Source of the DNA: Diabrotica undecimpunctata
Taxonomy: Eukaryota; Arthropoda; Insecta; Coleoptera; Chrysomelidae
DNA: 64,000 nucleotides
Assembly: GCF_040954645.1 (NCBI RefSeq)
Contig: NC_092808.1
Span: 17,179,383 to 17,243,382 of the forward strand
Reading direction: 5' to 3'
Under the pieces are notes generated by a model, which was not told the origin of the DNA, did no database searches, and was given only the letters and a program-made list of their open reading frames with translations. Shown in pieces: positions 24,301-36,037 of this stretch. Each line of letters opens with the position of its first letter. Position 1 is the first letter of the stretch. A program made the translations under genes and the position numbers.

Positions 24301-24692
24301 ATTCCACAAATCTACCTCAAATATCAGATAAACTTCATCGGTTAGATGATATACAGACTCTACCTCCAATATTTGCAGACATCAGGAAGAAATTAAAAAC
24401 TTCTTACCTTAAGTCACAGGGTCAGTATAACTTGAGGAAAAGAGATTTGCGATTCTTTGTTGGTGATCGGGTATTAAAACGTAATTTTGTTAAGTCTAGT
24501 AAAGGTGATGCTGTTTCTGCCAAATTTTGTCAAAAATACGTCCCATGTATTGTCAGTAAAGTAATATCTCCTTTAATATATGAATTGAAAGATAGTTTGT
24601 CCAACAAACGTCTTGGTCGATTTCATATAAAGGACTTATTACCAGATAACACTGTCAATGACTTAGACTCTTCATCGTCAGAAGAAGATTAA
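21364..24692 (+). CDS. pol: pol polyprotein (protease, reverse transcriptase, RNase H, integrase)
   Basis: The frame is open from 21168 and runs to TAA at 24690-24692; translation is expected to enter by the -1 slip near 21360. Numbering from 21168: protease LLDSGSNISLIG with D167; reverse transcriptase with YLDD at 472-475; RNase H with MTDCSNTASGG (D624); integrase with an HH-CC zinc part (HDNVTSGHFG ... CKVCATC), then D883 (MVSMDLIGPYP), D943 (SCDNGPQFV) and E979 (NHSERVNRS), that is D35E. A GPY/F-like module with KYVPCIVSKV lies near the end. All catalytic residues are present, so the protein looks functional. Confidence 0.95.
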
Positions 24693-27249
24693 CCTGACAG
24701 GATTGATTAGGTTAATTCCTCTTTCTAAATTTTGGTAATACTTGATTTTTTAATGAATAGGTAAATGATTGGATTTTGATTTTAGTCACCAGATAGACAA
24801 TATGGTTTATCTATTATATAATAGTTTTAGCTTCCCATACTAAATTTAGCTTTGTTGTTATTAGTTATAATATTGAAGTAGGTACAGCAAATTTTTTTTG
24901 GTAAATCAAACTGGTGTAGAACTGTCAACTCTTCGTACCTTATTATGTTTATATGTGTCATTGCTGTATATTGGTATACATAAATACATGTATATGTTTA
25001 GATTTTGTTTATTTGATCCTGAGGTTGTTTTTGGTAGTTCCTACAGGAAAATTATTAAAATACTTAGTAATATTCTTTGATACATTAGTTACCATTTGGT
25101 GTAAAGAAGTTATCGCGTCATTTGTTTTAGATAATACAATAGTATACAGTGTGATTTCTAAGTTAGACTTCCTTCGTTAAAATTTCAATGAAGTTAGTTG
25201 AGATAAAAGTTACGCCGAATTATTATGTAACCTTTTGTTATTTTTTTTGTATCCAACATTTCTTATGAAATTGGTTTGCCTCCCATGGCTATGCAAATAC
25301 GTGGGTTCGAAACTTGTGTTACTATCAATAGTGCGCACCTGATAGGAAGCAGATTTCAGGGCTCACAATTGCCTGGTTATATCTATCAGACCTTAATCAA
25401 TTTAAATGCTGAATCTCTATGATAGAATGTTTAATCATCATCATCATTATTGAAGGATGTACTAAACATTCTAGTATTACAATTCAGAAGTATTATTCTG
25501 TTGAAACATAGTCTTAATTTTAATCTCACTTCTATTATACATATATTGTCTACCCTTTGTAGCTTTATTATCTAGTTGTGCTGATACAAATGGTAACCTC
25601 TTAGATCTCAGCCTTATTAGAATATATCTTTTGTATTCAACAATTGAATATTGTGTTTAGCATCAGCTTTCCTGGGAACTCATTTTGTTTTTATATGTAA
25701 TTAGGAGTCAGGATCAATGTTCTGTTATATAGATACAAGTAACTAGTGAACATACCCTAATCTGCAGTTTCTTAAGAAATTGACTTCTTGTTCTCTAGTA
25801 CTTCTTTGATTGAATGTTTATAAGAGTTATCCATTTATGATGTCTTAAGGTATTGTATTAGCGATGATTTAGTGATATTTGGTTGGCTTTTTCTGGCTAT
25901 TCTTATAAATCTGTTGTAGCTACAGCTATAGTTAGAGAATTCCAGAATTAGTTAACTCCATTTCGTTATGTCAGTTCTTTAATTTGGTACACTTTCTTCC
26001 TGTTGTATTACTCTTATATGTGAAACTCAACTGTTCATCTATTAGTTCATATATTACTAATATTTGTGTTGGAATACCTTACTCCAATAAGTTTGTCATT
26101 CTTGTGTAGATCTTATCTAGAATCTGATGCATAACAGATGATGAGCTTAATTTGGGGTGTAATCCATCGTAGGTTGTGGAACTTGATAGGGATACAATGT
26201 GGTCTGGAATTTGGTAACCTTCAATGACACGAAAGGGAGTCCTAGGAAGATGATTTGGGATTCTTCCGGATGTTCGGCCTAGTCAGGTTGAGTCGTTAGT
26301 AGATTCTTGATTATGTTGTATACTGACTAAGTATCCCTTATTATACCTATCTACTCATGACTGGAATCAGATCAATTCACATATGCTGCAGACACTTAGT
26401 CTGTTATTTCGTTCCAATGGTTCAGTTTCATGGTACCAAATATTTAGCATCTATAGAGTATAATGATTATTAGGTTGTGGTGATGACCCATGAATTTGCC
26501 AGATTGTTTCACATTGGATATGCCAATATAAATCTGTTGTCCATTGTCGGATCAATTTAGGATAAAATGCATGCTACGATCATTTTTCCTCAGTAACTCT
26601 TATATCTAGTGTGGTTTTATATTACGGTCCATATTTTGGTTTATTGCGAATTGGTTACGAAATCTACTGATTGCTTCACCTTGGATATGCTCTAAAATAA
26701 ATCTGATGTCCATGGATGGATCAATTTTGTATCGTTCATCCCATTCGTCAATTATTTTGAAGATTTGTATTTTTATTAGTTATTTAGTATAAGGTTTTAA
26801 TAAACATACTATAACTTGTGGGCATGAGTGCTTGTGTCATATTTAGTATATTGTATATTAGAACTACCCCTCTTGCATGACTCATAATCTGTGGTTAAGT
26901 ATAATCGGTCGAGTTGAATGCAAATGTGTGGAAGTTATTTGGTATATTCGGTTATATATTAGCAAGTTTTGTATTCATGTATATGATTGGTATAGTGTTC
27001 TTGTTGACAATAATTTGGGGTTTATTTAAATCTACTTAATCAACTTGAACACAATTTTGGTTTTTAGAATGTCAGTCACGGATGGAAGATTCTGTGCATT
27101 TCATATGTTAGCTAGTGTGGTGTCCTGGACACGCTATATTATTGGCTATTTTGTTCACGTCTGTGATGGATCCCACAGTATATGATTGGTCTTGAATATC
27201 TATAGTTACACAGGAAAAAAAATTGTTCTTAGGTCAATTTTTTTTCTCC
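24693..27249 (+). other. 2.5-kb non-coding stretch between pol and the 3' LTR
   Basis: No frame longer than about 75 codons. If an env gene was once here it is no longer recognisable. Two diverged copies of about 65 bases lie at 26502-26567 and 26669-26735 (shared words: TTGGATATGC, AAATCTG, TGTCCAT, GGATCAATTT). Confidence 0.6.
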
Positions 27250-27263
27250 AAGTAAAGGGAGAA
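27250..27263 (+). other. polypurine tract
   Basis: AAGTAAAGGGAGAA directly precedes the TGTAACG start of the 3' LTR and is the expected primer site for plus-strand DNA synthesis. Confidence 0.8.
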
Positions 27264-29012
27264 TGTAACGATAAGATTACTTTATCGTTACTGAGAAATT
27301 TAAAATAACTTAATTCTGCCTGTAAGGTATGCAACCAACTATACATGTAATCGTATTATCAATTGTTTATCAATTGGTCAAACTGCTTACCGCCGCTTCC
27401 GCTTAACTTGGAACTGACGGAAGCCGACGATTTTAAAAGTGTAAGACTGACTTGATATCGAACCATTGACCGAGGCAGAGAACGATTGGTTGATACTCCA
27501 GCGACCAACGCACGTGGCTCAAGTTATCAGAAAAGAAATTTTAAGTTATTCAGAGGTGATATTAAGTTAAAGAAGGCGTTTTTTTTTTATTATATTAGAA
27601 GTTTGGAAAAAGAAGATTTTGGTTCAATTGTTGAAATATTGTTGCGTTGGTCGTTGGAGGAAGAAAGAATATAAAGTCAATACAATAAACATTATTTTGG
27701 ATTTGGGGTAATAGCTTTCAGTTGAGTTTAGTTTGGAGTTTTTTTTTGGTTTTTCCCGAATATTGGAATAGCGGTTCAGTTTGGTGCTAGAACAGTGGGC
27801 TTACAGCTTTCACCCGAACGAGTCCCGGCGGCGTAAGGCGTCCGGAAGAAGAACCTTCTCGGCTTGAGAGTAGACAGGTTTTTTTTACTGTTTGGTAATA
27901 TCGTAAAAATAAGTTACTTAAATATTGTTTAAACTTTAGTGAGTGGACGAACCAAAACTTAAAAATAATCCTAGTCAATTTTCATAATTCATATTTGCGT
28001 ATCATTATATATCTTACATTCAATTTTTTTCTTAACATCATTTGCTTATTTTTTTTGTGTCATTAAATATTTTAAATATATATATATGTATTAGTAATAA
28101 CAGGGTAGGGGTGGATTTTAATACACTTTGTAAGGTCATTTGTGCACAAAGGTCCATTTTGTATTTTTACAGCCCTACTGGTAACGTCACTGATTTATCT
28201 TGGATCTGTTCCTTTCTGAACAGACCAATTGAAATATATTTACAGGTTATCTGATTGGAATCAACTTAGAAATTGTCGAACTGATACATTGTGTTAAATA
28301 TAGGGAAGGGTAATAATTGTTTTAATATATAAATAGGTTGGTTGTAGCAAATTTTGTTTTAATTAATGAATAAAACTTCATAATAAAAGTTCCTACTTTT
28401 CTAGCATATTAGAGGGTGTAAATATATTGTAAATAGGGATCAATAGGTTTTTTGTATGATAGGGTATTTAAGTTAAATTGTATATTACGGTTTACCGGTT
28501 TTTCTATTTTATTATTATTAAATTGGGTTATAAGTAATAATCTGTTTTATTAAACAACCTTTTTTTTAATAAAGTATATCTAGTTACAGAAAACATAGTT
28601 AGCAGCAGCAATAAAGTCACTAGGTGAAGTGTTTGTTAGACTAAGAGTCCAGTAAACATCTTCCCTGGCGCCCAAATCATTCTTCTCTCATATATTCCTG
28701 TTGTCAGTACTTACCCTTAGTTCGTTTTGGTTATTCTTATATTTCCTTAGTTAATATACATCTTTTCTATTCTTTACTGTTTTCTCAGGGCATGCAAATA
28801 GGCCTAACCCTACCTTGAGTATCAACTGGCCAGTCTCAAGCATACCCAGCTAGCCTAACTGCATTCAGTTTCAACTCTTATTTTAATTTAGTTTCAAACT
28901 TATCTTCACACTACTCTACAGATCTTATAACATCAGGGACATAGTCCCAAGGGATCTGCCTACTATATTTGTTACAGTAGCGCCCAAAGTGGAGAAATAT
29001 AACTTTGTTACA
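27264..29012 (+). repeat. second full LTR (1749 bp)
   Basis: Same ends and sequence as the 5' LTR, with two extra bases in an AT run near 28080. It serves as 3' LTR of the full element and as 5' LTR of the deleted copy that follows. Confidence 0.95.
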
Positions 29013-29778
29013 GTGGCGTAGTCCAACGTGGAGCCCAGATTTTCAGTAAGATAGTATTCCTTAATTCATTTGTCTCTTTTTTAAACTGTTTCTAGTTTGT
29101 TTGTCTATTTTTGCATATTTTATAGTTATTTAGATCCAGTGTTCTTTGCTACAGTATCTCAGAAATATTGAATAGTGTCTTATATTGCTGTGTTGGTGGT
29201 TTTGTTAACTTTAAATTAATAACTAATTGTAAACCTTCATTTAGTATAATATTTCTCATAATTATATTGGTTTGACATTTCTGGTTTGATCGGGTTAGTG
29301 ATACCTGTACATTTGTTGAGAAATATTGAATAATTTATTGTATTACTATTTACATTGTTATTTGCCAATAGTGGTTTTGTTTAGGTGCGATCACACTATA
29401 TAATATATACTTTTTTTTGGTCAATTATTGCATACTATATATAAAAATAAGTTCAATTTACTTATTGTCATTTGATCTCTCAAACCAACTTTAAATTATT
29501 TTAAATATATTTATATTTAAAGGTATAGGTACACCTTTATTAATTACATTTGGTTAAACACATTGTTGATTTTGGTTTGTTGGTGATATTTTTTTTTTTT
29601 TCTTCCTCTCTTTCATCATGTGTACCTTTAAGGCTGAGCATTTATTAGTTAAGGAAGTGGATTATGAGCTGAGGATAAGGGGAATCCCCTTTGAAGAGTC
29701 TACCAAGGTTGAGAAAAAACACCAATTATTGCGCGGTGCCTTGAAACAAGAGCAAGGAAATAGGAGCTTTCTAGGAGA
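29013..29778 (+). other. leader and gag start of the deleted second copy
   Basis: Bases 29013-29771 repeat 19349-20107 (offset 9664), including the primer-site region and the first 51 or so codons of gag (ATG at 29618). The copy then breaks and seven extra bases, TAGGAGA (29772-29778), lead into LTR sequence. The remaining frame stops at 29812, so only a 64-residue truncated product is possible. Confidence 0.93.
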
Positions 29779-29812
29779 ACTGGCCAGTCTCAAGCATACC
29801 CAGCTAGCCTAA
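29618..29812 (+). pseudogene. truncated gag start in the deleted copy
   Basis: The first 51 codons are those of the complete gag at 19954; the last 13 codons come from filler and LTR sequence and have no relation to gag. There is no capsid domain or zinc knuckle. Confidence 0.9.
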
Positions 29813-29966
29813 CTGCATTCAGTTTCAACTCTTATTTTAATTTAGTTTCAAACTTATCTTCACACTACTCTACAGATCTTATAACATCAGGGACATAGTC
29901 CCAAGGGATCTGCCTACTATATTTGTTACAGTAGCGCCCAAAGTGGAGAAATATAACTTTGTTACA
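29779..29966 (+). repeat. 3' end fragment of an LTR (188 bp)
   Basis: Equivalent to 19161-19348 of the 5' LTR with no difference seen by eye, and ending exactly at GTTACA. The first about 1560 bases of the LTR are absent. Confidence 0.95.
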
Positions 29967-31040
29967 TAATCTTATGGAATTGACTGAAGCCTAAACCGGC
30001 ACCAAAAAGATTGCCAGGTCATATTTTATTTAATTGATGGATTCGACCGTTACTTGATGGAAATTCATTTTATGTAACAATAAAACACTGAAAACTTTGT
30101 TTTCAAAACTTCCACAAAATTTATTTTAAATTCTTATCACTACAGCTGTTTCGGCTGATTGCCTTTCTCAAGTGATTTATTTTTGGCATGCGTTTACACT
30201 TTATAGTCTCTAATAAAATAGGTTGAGGAGGGGAGAACTGTTTGTCTCTAGTTGGTCATTCAGAATTATATCTGTGTTTTTTAATTTGTTGATTTCCATA
30301 GATTCTAACAAAGATAGCTTAAGGACTTTATTTTGAATGTGAAGAATTTTAAATTCGTCATTAAAAGAATGATTATGATCTAGAAGGTGAAGTGCGTATG
30401 TAGAATCTGTTTTTCTATTAGTAAGTAATAATATAATAATAACTTTCTTCTGTAAGTTTTTGGGCAGTCGCCAGATTTAAGTTTGTACACATCACTGTGT
30501 AAGTGTTTTTTATTTTGGCTCTTGTTGTTTTTAATATATTTGCCTAGGTTGTTATTTGTTCTGAAAGCTGGTGTTATTCCTTTGTTTTTTATGTGTTTGG
30601 CTATTTTTGTTGACATTTTGCTTGTATATGTAATCGAGCAGAAGGTACTGGGTTTTTTCTCTGGTGGTGGGTGGTTCAGGGCTTTCTTGTGTAGTTTTTG
30701 ATTTAACATTCAATTAATTGTTTGTTCGTTGTATCCATTGTTTACTGCTATTTGCTTAATGCTATTTAATTCTGTCTCAAAATTGATTTTTGACATCGGA
30801 ATTATTGTTAATCTATGTAACATACTATGTTAGGCTGCCAGTTTATGTTGTGTGGGATAGGATGATGAATTGTGAATAGTCGTGTCAGTATGGGTAGGTT
30901 TATGAAATATGGAGAAGTCACGTTTGTTTTTAAGTCTGATAATGTTAAATCTAAAAAAAGTTATGGATTGATTTTGGTCTGTTTCTATTGTAAATTTAAT
31001 ATGACTATGAAGTGAATTATATAAATGATTATTTTTTTAA
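29967..31040 (-). mobile_element. Penelope-like element fragment
   Basis: The minus strand carries the typical block ITPAFRTNNNLGKYIKNN followed by SDVYKLKSGDCPKTY, the start of the GIY-YIG endonuclease of Penelope-like elements, which is broken directly afterwards (the expected G-Q-T-G-R is not seen). Upstream text is shifted among frames. Plus-strand words such as CAGCTGTTTCGGCTGATTGC and GATTCGACCGTTACTTGATG belong to the 3' non-coding part of such elements as I know them. It begins directly at the end of the LTR fragment. Inactive. Confidence 0.75.
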
Positions 31041-31348
31041 CATGATTTTATCATTATATATTTTTTAGTAGATCGACATAGTGTTCTATATTATATAGTG
31101 TGTAGTGTAAAATAGGTATTTCATTCTATTGACGTCCTAGTCCGGGATCCGAGGCCCATTTTCACCATAACAAGCTCATTGTTCGTGAGTAGATTCATTT
31201 TGAAGTTACGTCCTTACAACAATTTGCGTTTGTGGTAGTTAACACGGATGAAATATGTTGATTTGAAAAAACACAAGAGTGGACAAGAGCCAGTTTAGTT
31301 GTCCACCAGGTACATAAGTCTAGTTTTGATTTTCCTCCCTATTTCAAA

Positions 31349-31353
<5 letters not shown>

Positions 31354-31405
<52 letters not shown>
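31354..31405. repeat. (TA)n microsatellite
   Basis: About 50 bases of TA repeats. Confidence 0.9.
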
Positions 31406-31412
<7 letters not shown>

Positions 31413-31429
31413 TTATTTTATAACTTAGG

Positions 31430-31945
31430 TTGATGTTTTATATTTTTCTTATGGACTGTGGCTTTTGATGTATCAACAGTCACTTCGTTATTTTCTTTTA
31501 TAAGTTTTCCAGAAGGAAAACGCGGAAAAGTAATTTGTTTCTGGTGACTGTTTTCCGGGTATACATTTTTGTGCTTAGTTGTCTTGATTTGTTTCTCTTT
31601 TCGATTACTTTTTCTTTGTTTTGTTGCATATGCCGGTTAACTTCCTTGTATAGTTCTTTAGTTATCTCTCTATGATTTTGTACATAATTATTAAGTATGA
31701 TTTTCTCTATGTCAACATCAAATGGATGGAATGGAATTATTATACCCAATTATAGCGTATACCATTTGTTCTTTTATCGATGACTTTGCTTTAGTGTGTC
31801 TTAGGATCCGAAGATGTTCAATTAATGTAGAATGAAATCTCTCAATCATCCTGTTGGATTGCGGATTCTCTGGCGTTGTATAGTGGATTGAGATTTTATG
31901 TGAGTCGATAAATTCTTGTATTATCTATCTATATCTAAATAAAGT
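31430..31945 (-). pseudogene. gypsy-type integrase C-terminal remnant
   Basis: The minus strand reads, with frame changes, ENPQSNRMIERFHSTLIEHL (the integrase block with the catalytic Glu), then LRILRHTKAKSSIKEQMVYA, then an open piece with FDVDIEKIILNNYV and EVNRHMQQNKEKVIEKRNKS and TRKTVTRNKL. This is the end of a Ty3/gypsy integrase of a different lineage from the young element nearby. No LTR was recognised beside it. Confidence 0.7.
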
Positions 31946-32245
31946 TAATAATAAACGAGATAATTCAATAGTTATGCTTCCCTCCCCCTTCTACCATTTT
32001 CCCCCATAACTCGGAAAATATCGACCACATGAAAAAATTTGTAAAAAATAAATTGTAGTAAATTGCATTTGAAACAATTTAAGGCCATACCATTTTTGTC
32101 GAAAAGTTGAAAATAGCGGAGATATTGAGCAAAAATGGTTCTGCTTTTTCATTTTCAAATTCAATATGGCGGCTAACGCAATGGTTGGATTCAGTCGCAA
32201 TTTTAAATTTACAATACTATTGACCCCCCCCCCCCTCTAAAGGTT
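31946..32245. other. spacer
   Basis: A+T-rich with a C-run at 32224-32235. No coding potential recognised. The bases CTAAAGGTT at its right end are one copy of the target duplication of the adjoining LINE. Confidence 0.5.
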
Positions 32246-34434
32246 CTTCTTCTTCTACGGCACTACAGCCCAAATTGAGCCTTGGTCTCCACCCTTGCTT
32301 GTCTGTGGTTGATCTTCTCCATACACGAACTTCTAATAGGCTTGTGCGTCGCTGTTTACTGTGTCTTCCCAGCGCTTTCTTGGCTTTCCAACCGGTCTAT
32401 TTCCCTGCATTCTAGCATTCAGTGCTCTTTTTGATAGCCTATCGTCTCCCATTCTTATCACATGTCGGGCCATTGCAACCTTGGATGAAGTCTGGCAGTG
32501 GTGCTTCCTTATAAAGTTAATAAAGCTCGTTGTTGTATCGACTTCGAATCTGCTGAAGATTCCGTTTTCCCTCACAGGTCCTAGTATTCTCCTCAGTACT
32601 TTCCTTTCGAATGTATCGAGTTTGCTTTTGGATGTTTTTTTCAGGATCCATGCTTCACTGCTATAGCATGCTATTGTTCGAATTAAGGTTTTATATATTC
32701 TCATCTTTGTATTTCGGTGGACATTTTTAGACCGGAATATATGGGAGAGGGCAAAATAAGCTCTGTTTGCCTGCGTTATTCTCTTCCGTATTTGTCCATC
32801 TTCTGATCCGTCGGCATATATTTCTAATCCCAGGTATGTAAACTTTCCAACCGTTTTAATGTCATCTTCATGTATAATGTTTTGTGGGACTATATTTCTT
32901 CTCGTCTATATCATTATTTTTGTTTTTTTCTGTGTTAATTTCCAGACCTAGCCATTTTGTTTGCGTTTTTAACTCTGCGTATGTTTCCTGTGCTCCTGTT
33001 AATGTTCTACTCATAATATTAATATCCACTGTCCGGTGGTTTTGTATACGTACGCATGCCTGAGTTTCATCGATTGTGGCTTTCTTCTTCTTCTTAAAGT
33101 TCCATCTCCTATCGGAGGTTGGATATCATAACGGCTATGGTCACTTTGTTGGCTGCTGCTCTGAAAAGTTGTAGTGAACTACAGTTAAACCATTCTCTAA
33201 GGTTCTTCAGCCAGGAGATGCGTCTTCTTCCTTGGATCCTTCCTTGCATAATAATTCTCAGCAGCTCATATTTTTCTCCTCTGGTTATGTGACCCAAATA
33301 TTCTAGTTTTCTTCTTTTTATGCTGTTCATAATTTCTAACTCCTTATTTAGACGTCGTAGTACCTCAGCATTGGTAATCCTTTGAACCCACTGAATTTTT
33401 AATATTCTTCTGTAACACCACATTTCGAACGCTTCTATTTTCCTTATGTGTTGTTTCTTCAATGCCCAAGCTTCCATTCCGTATAGTAAGATAGAAAATA
33501 TGTAACATCTTAGAGCCCTCAATCTGAGATGCAACTGAAGGTCTCTGTTGGTAAGCATTGTCTTCATTTTCACAAATGCTTGCCTTGCAGTTTCAATTCG
33601 GACTTTGATTTCTCTGTTTTGGTCATTTTTGTCATCAACCCAGGTTCCCAGATATTTATGTCTCTACTTTTTCTATTTGGGTTTGCTCTATCATTAATCT
33701 TTCATTTCCATGTTGCGTTTTTGAGACAATCATAAATTTAGTTTTTCTCTTATTTATTTTTAGTCCGTATCTAATGCAATAATCGTTAATTCTATTTACC
33801 AATTCTTGTAGTGATTCCAGGGTGTCTGCCATTATAACGGTGTCATCAGCGAATCTTATGTTATTTACTATTCTTCCGTTTACAGAGATTCCATCACCCA
33901 GATCCGCTATCGCTTCCTGGAATATGGCTTCACTATACACGTTAAACAGTAATGGTGACAGAACACAGCCCTGTCTTACTCCTCTCTTTATATCTATATT
34001 TTCGGACTTTTGTTCTTCTATCTTTATGTTGGCCTTTTGATTCCAATACAGATTGAATGATTCGTAAGTCTCGTCTGTCTATATCTTTGTTTCTCAGTAT
34101 TTCTATTAGTTTTTCATGTCGGACCCTGTCGAATGCCTTATCGAAGTCGATGAAACAGGAATAAATATCTAGGTTCATATCTAAGCATCTTTGAGAGAGG
34201 ACATTAAAAGCAAACAATGCCTCTCTCGTTCCCAGTCCCTTGCGGAACCCAAACTGAGTATCATCCATATCATCTTCTAGTTTTCTATATAATCTTCCAT
34301 TTAGAAATATTTTGAGGGTATGGCTTATTAGTGATATTGAATTGTGGCTTTAATGAGTCTAATTAGCTTGTGTGGTATTGCCAATTCAGCCAATATATTG
34401 TAGTTTGTTCCTTTTGACTGAGAGGTTAGTCCCC
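32246..34434 (-). mobile_element. 5'-truncated LINE hosting a second LINE
   Basis: Flanked by CTAAAGGTT at 32237-32245 and 34435-34443. From its 3' end (plus-strand CTTCTTCTTC at 32246) it encodes on the minus strand RPVGKPRKRWEDTVNSDAQA, MARHVIRMGDDRLSKRAL, FERKVLRRILGPVRENG, and before these ETYAELK and DETQACVRI. The stretch is interrupted by another LINE at 33084-34340; on its far side the frame resumes with LIRLIKATI. Removing the insert brings these blocks together as in the relative at 1801-2830. Inactive. Confidence 0.85.
33084..34340 (-). mobile_element. LINE nested inside the LINE at 32246-34434
   Basis: An 11-bp target duplication ATTGTGGCTTT lies at 33073-33083 and 34341-34351. 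The 1257-bp insert is 5'-truncated. It encodes DDTQFGFRKGLGTREALFAF, FIDFDKAFDRVRHEKL, after a shift NIRFADDTVIMADTLESLQ (the catalytic FADD box), YGLKINKRKTKFMIVSK, then ALRCYIFSILLYGMEAW, RRILKIQWVQRITN and WLKNLREWFNCSSLQLFRAA. Its 3' end reads GAAGAAG on the minus strand. Only a few frame breaks, so it is younger than its host. Confidence 0.9.
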
Positions 34435-34443
34435 CTAAAGGTT

Positions 34444-36035
34444 AGAATAATAAAATTTGGGGCAGTTCGCCATACAAGGTCTGTTTTTCGTCTAACCCGA
34501 CTGGACTTATAGGTGTATGCAGGACTAAAAAAAAGACAAATCACGTCATATGCATTTGTATTTTATTTAACGTTCCATAAAAAAGGTATTTACATAATTT
34601 AACTTTATCTAGACTCTAGAAAGTTTTACAAGTATTCTGATTATTATTTTAGAATACTTACACACATATCAAAAGACAGCTTAAGACTAAACAGTATCAA
34701 TTAACTTACATATGCTCAATGGTTTTGATTTTTACGGTAACTAAGTAGTACTTAGGAACTATCTGGTACTAGTTATGTTAACATGCCCAAAATTTCGGTA
34801 CTAAATACATTCTGTTATACCGATTCTTCACAAACGCTTTTTACAAAAGAGTGTTAGTGAACAATGGTTTTATTTATTTATTCGTCATTTATACAATTGC
34901 AATGGCTTTAGAATAACATAATACATATTCCTTATACGCTACTTTACATAATGGCAGTTGAAAGTTGTTAAATAAGTACTGCATTATTTCAATACATTTA
35001 TTTATACAGAAATTCTTTATATTCATTATTTTTCTGAGATTATTACAAGAGTTTTCGGTTCTGAACTGCTGAGATTTTATTAGTGACACTTTTGATATCA
35101 AAAATGTACGTATATTATAACAAAATATCACGTCAATCCACTCAAACTTTTCTGTGCAGTACCACGAAGCTTTTTGGACCAACGTTCCAAACTATAGATA
35201 ATACAAGATGTTTTTGTGATTTAATCATAAAAACAGAGAAAAACGTTCCTTTTTAAACATAGAATTTAAAGCAGGTATGATTACTGATACCGTCCCTTTA
35301 AGAACGACTTACATAAGATCAATTAACTGGTGATGTGTAGACTGTCAATTGCTCGTCAAAGCACATTAAATAAGGCCAAAGTAAAACTCACGTATGGGAA
35401 GTTTTGAGAAAAATTTTACTTTGAAATTCTCCATTTGATCTAGTGATAAATGAAACACTTGTTCAATAAATAAGTTTAAAATGTTGAACGTTCACACGAT
35501 ATGCGTACAAATTCATAGAGGGTATCCCTTACAGTAATGTACCGAAAACTAAAAGATCTATGTTCATGACTCAAAACAAGCTTAATAGACTGGTACAATC
35601 CGTTCAAGACACTATTGTTGTTTCTAATCGAAAGCTGGATTGAGCGTTTTAGAGTTTTATATAAGACTGTCCAAAATATAGTGTTCAAATAAGATGTAAT
35701 ATATTGAAAAAGAACGAAATGTTCCAAATACCCCTGGCACTCGAAACAAGTTACATGTTGCCGACGGCAGGCATTTTATTAATATTCACGATCAGAATGA
35801 CAAAATATTTTGGTCTCACCTCGCTTTCTATCATTACAACCAGGAAGACTCGGGAATGGTTGAAGCAAAAATAACATTAATTATATACCAAGAGAAGATA
35901 CCACTTCAAATGTAACTCAAGTTCATCTAATGGCAGAATTTTGAGAATTATTATATCGAAACATTTTTGAAAACGGTTTTGGAAGTCCAGAACTAATAAT
36001 TGCAACTAAAAATATATCGTCAACTAGACTTTAAT
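34444..36035. other. spacer, nothing recognised
   Basis: About 1.6 kb of A+T-rich sequence. Minus-strand frames of 97 and 83 codons (35182-34889, 35727-35476) have no recognisable motif and amino-acid usage of chance frames. Confidence 0.5.
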
Positions 36036-36037
36036 AT

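Larger units (their letters stand above)
17602..29966 (+). mobile_element. Ty3/gypsy LTR retrotransposon with a deleted copy joined in tandem
   Basis: Layout: LTR (17602-19348), leader, gag, pol, long 3' non-coding part, polypurine tract, LTR (27264-29012), a second leader and gag start (29013-29771), 7 filler bases, and the last 188 bases of an LTR (29779-29966). The two full LTRs differ in my reading only by a 2-bp AT slip, so the element is young. Order protease, reverse transcriptase, RNase H, integrase marks it as Ty3/gypsy (Metaviridae). No env-like frame is seen. The 5 bases left (GACGC) and right (TAATC) of the composite do not match. Confidence 0.93.

Noticed and set aside
24898..25180. 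Short frames after pol as a possible env gene
   Set aside because: Only 60-75 codons, no signal peptide plus membrane anchor arrangement, and no continuation in other frames.
33529..34040. Plus-strand open frames of 68 and 72 codons
   Set aside because: Antisense shadows of the nested LINE reverse transcriptase.
34889..35727. Minus-strand frames of 97 and 83 codons as a possible host gene
   Set aside because: No motif, no recognisable splice partners, and composition as expected of A+T-rich spacer.
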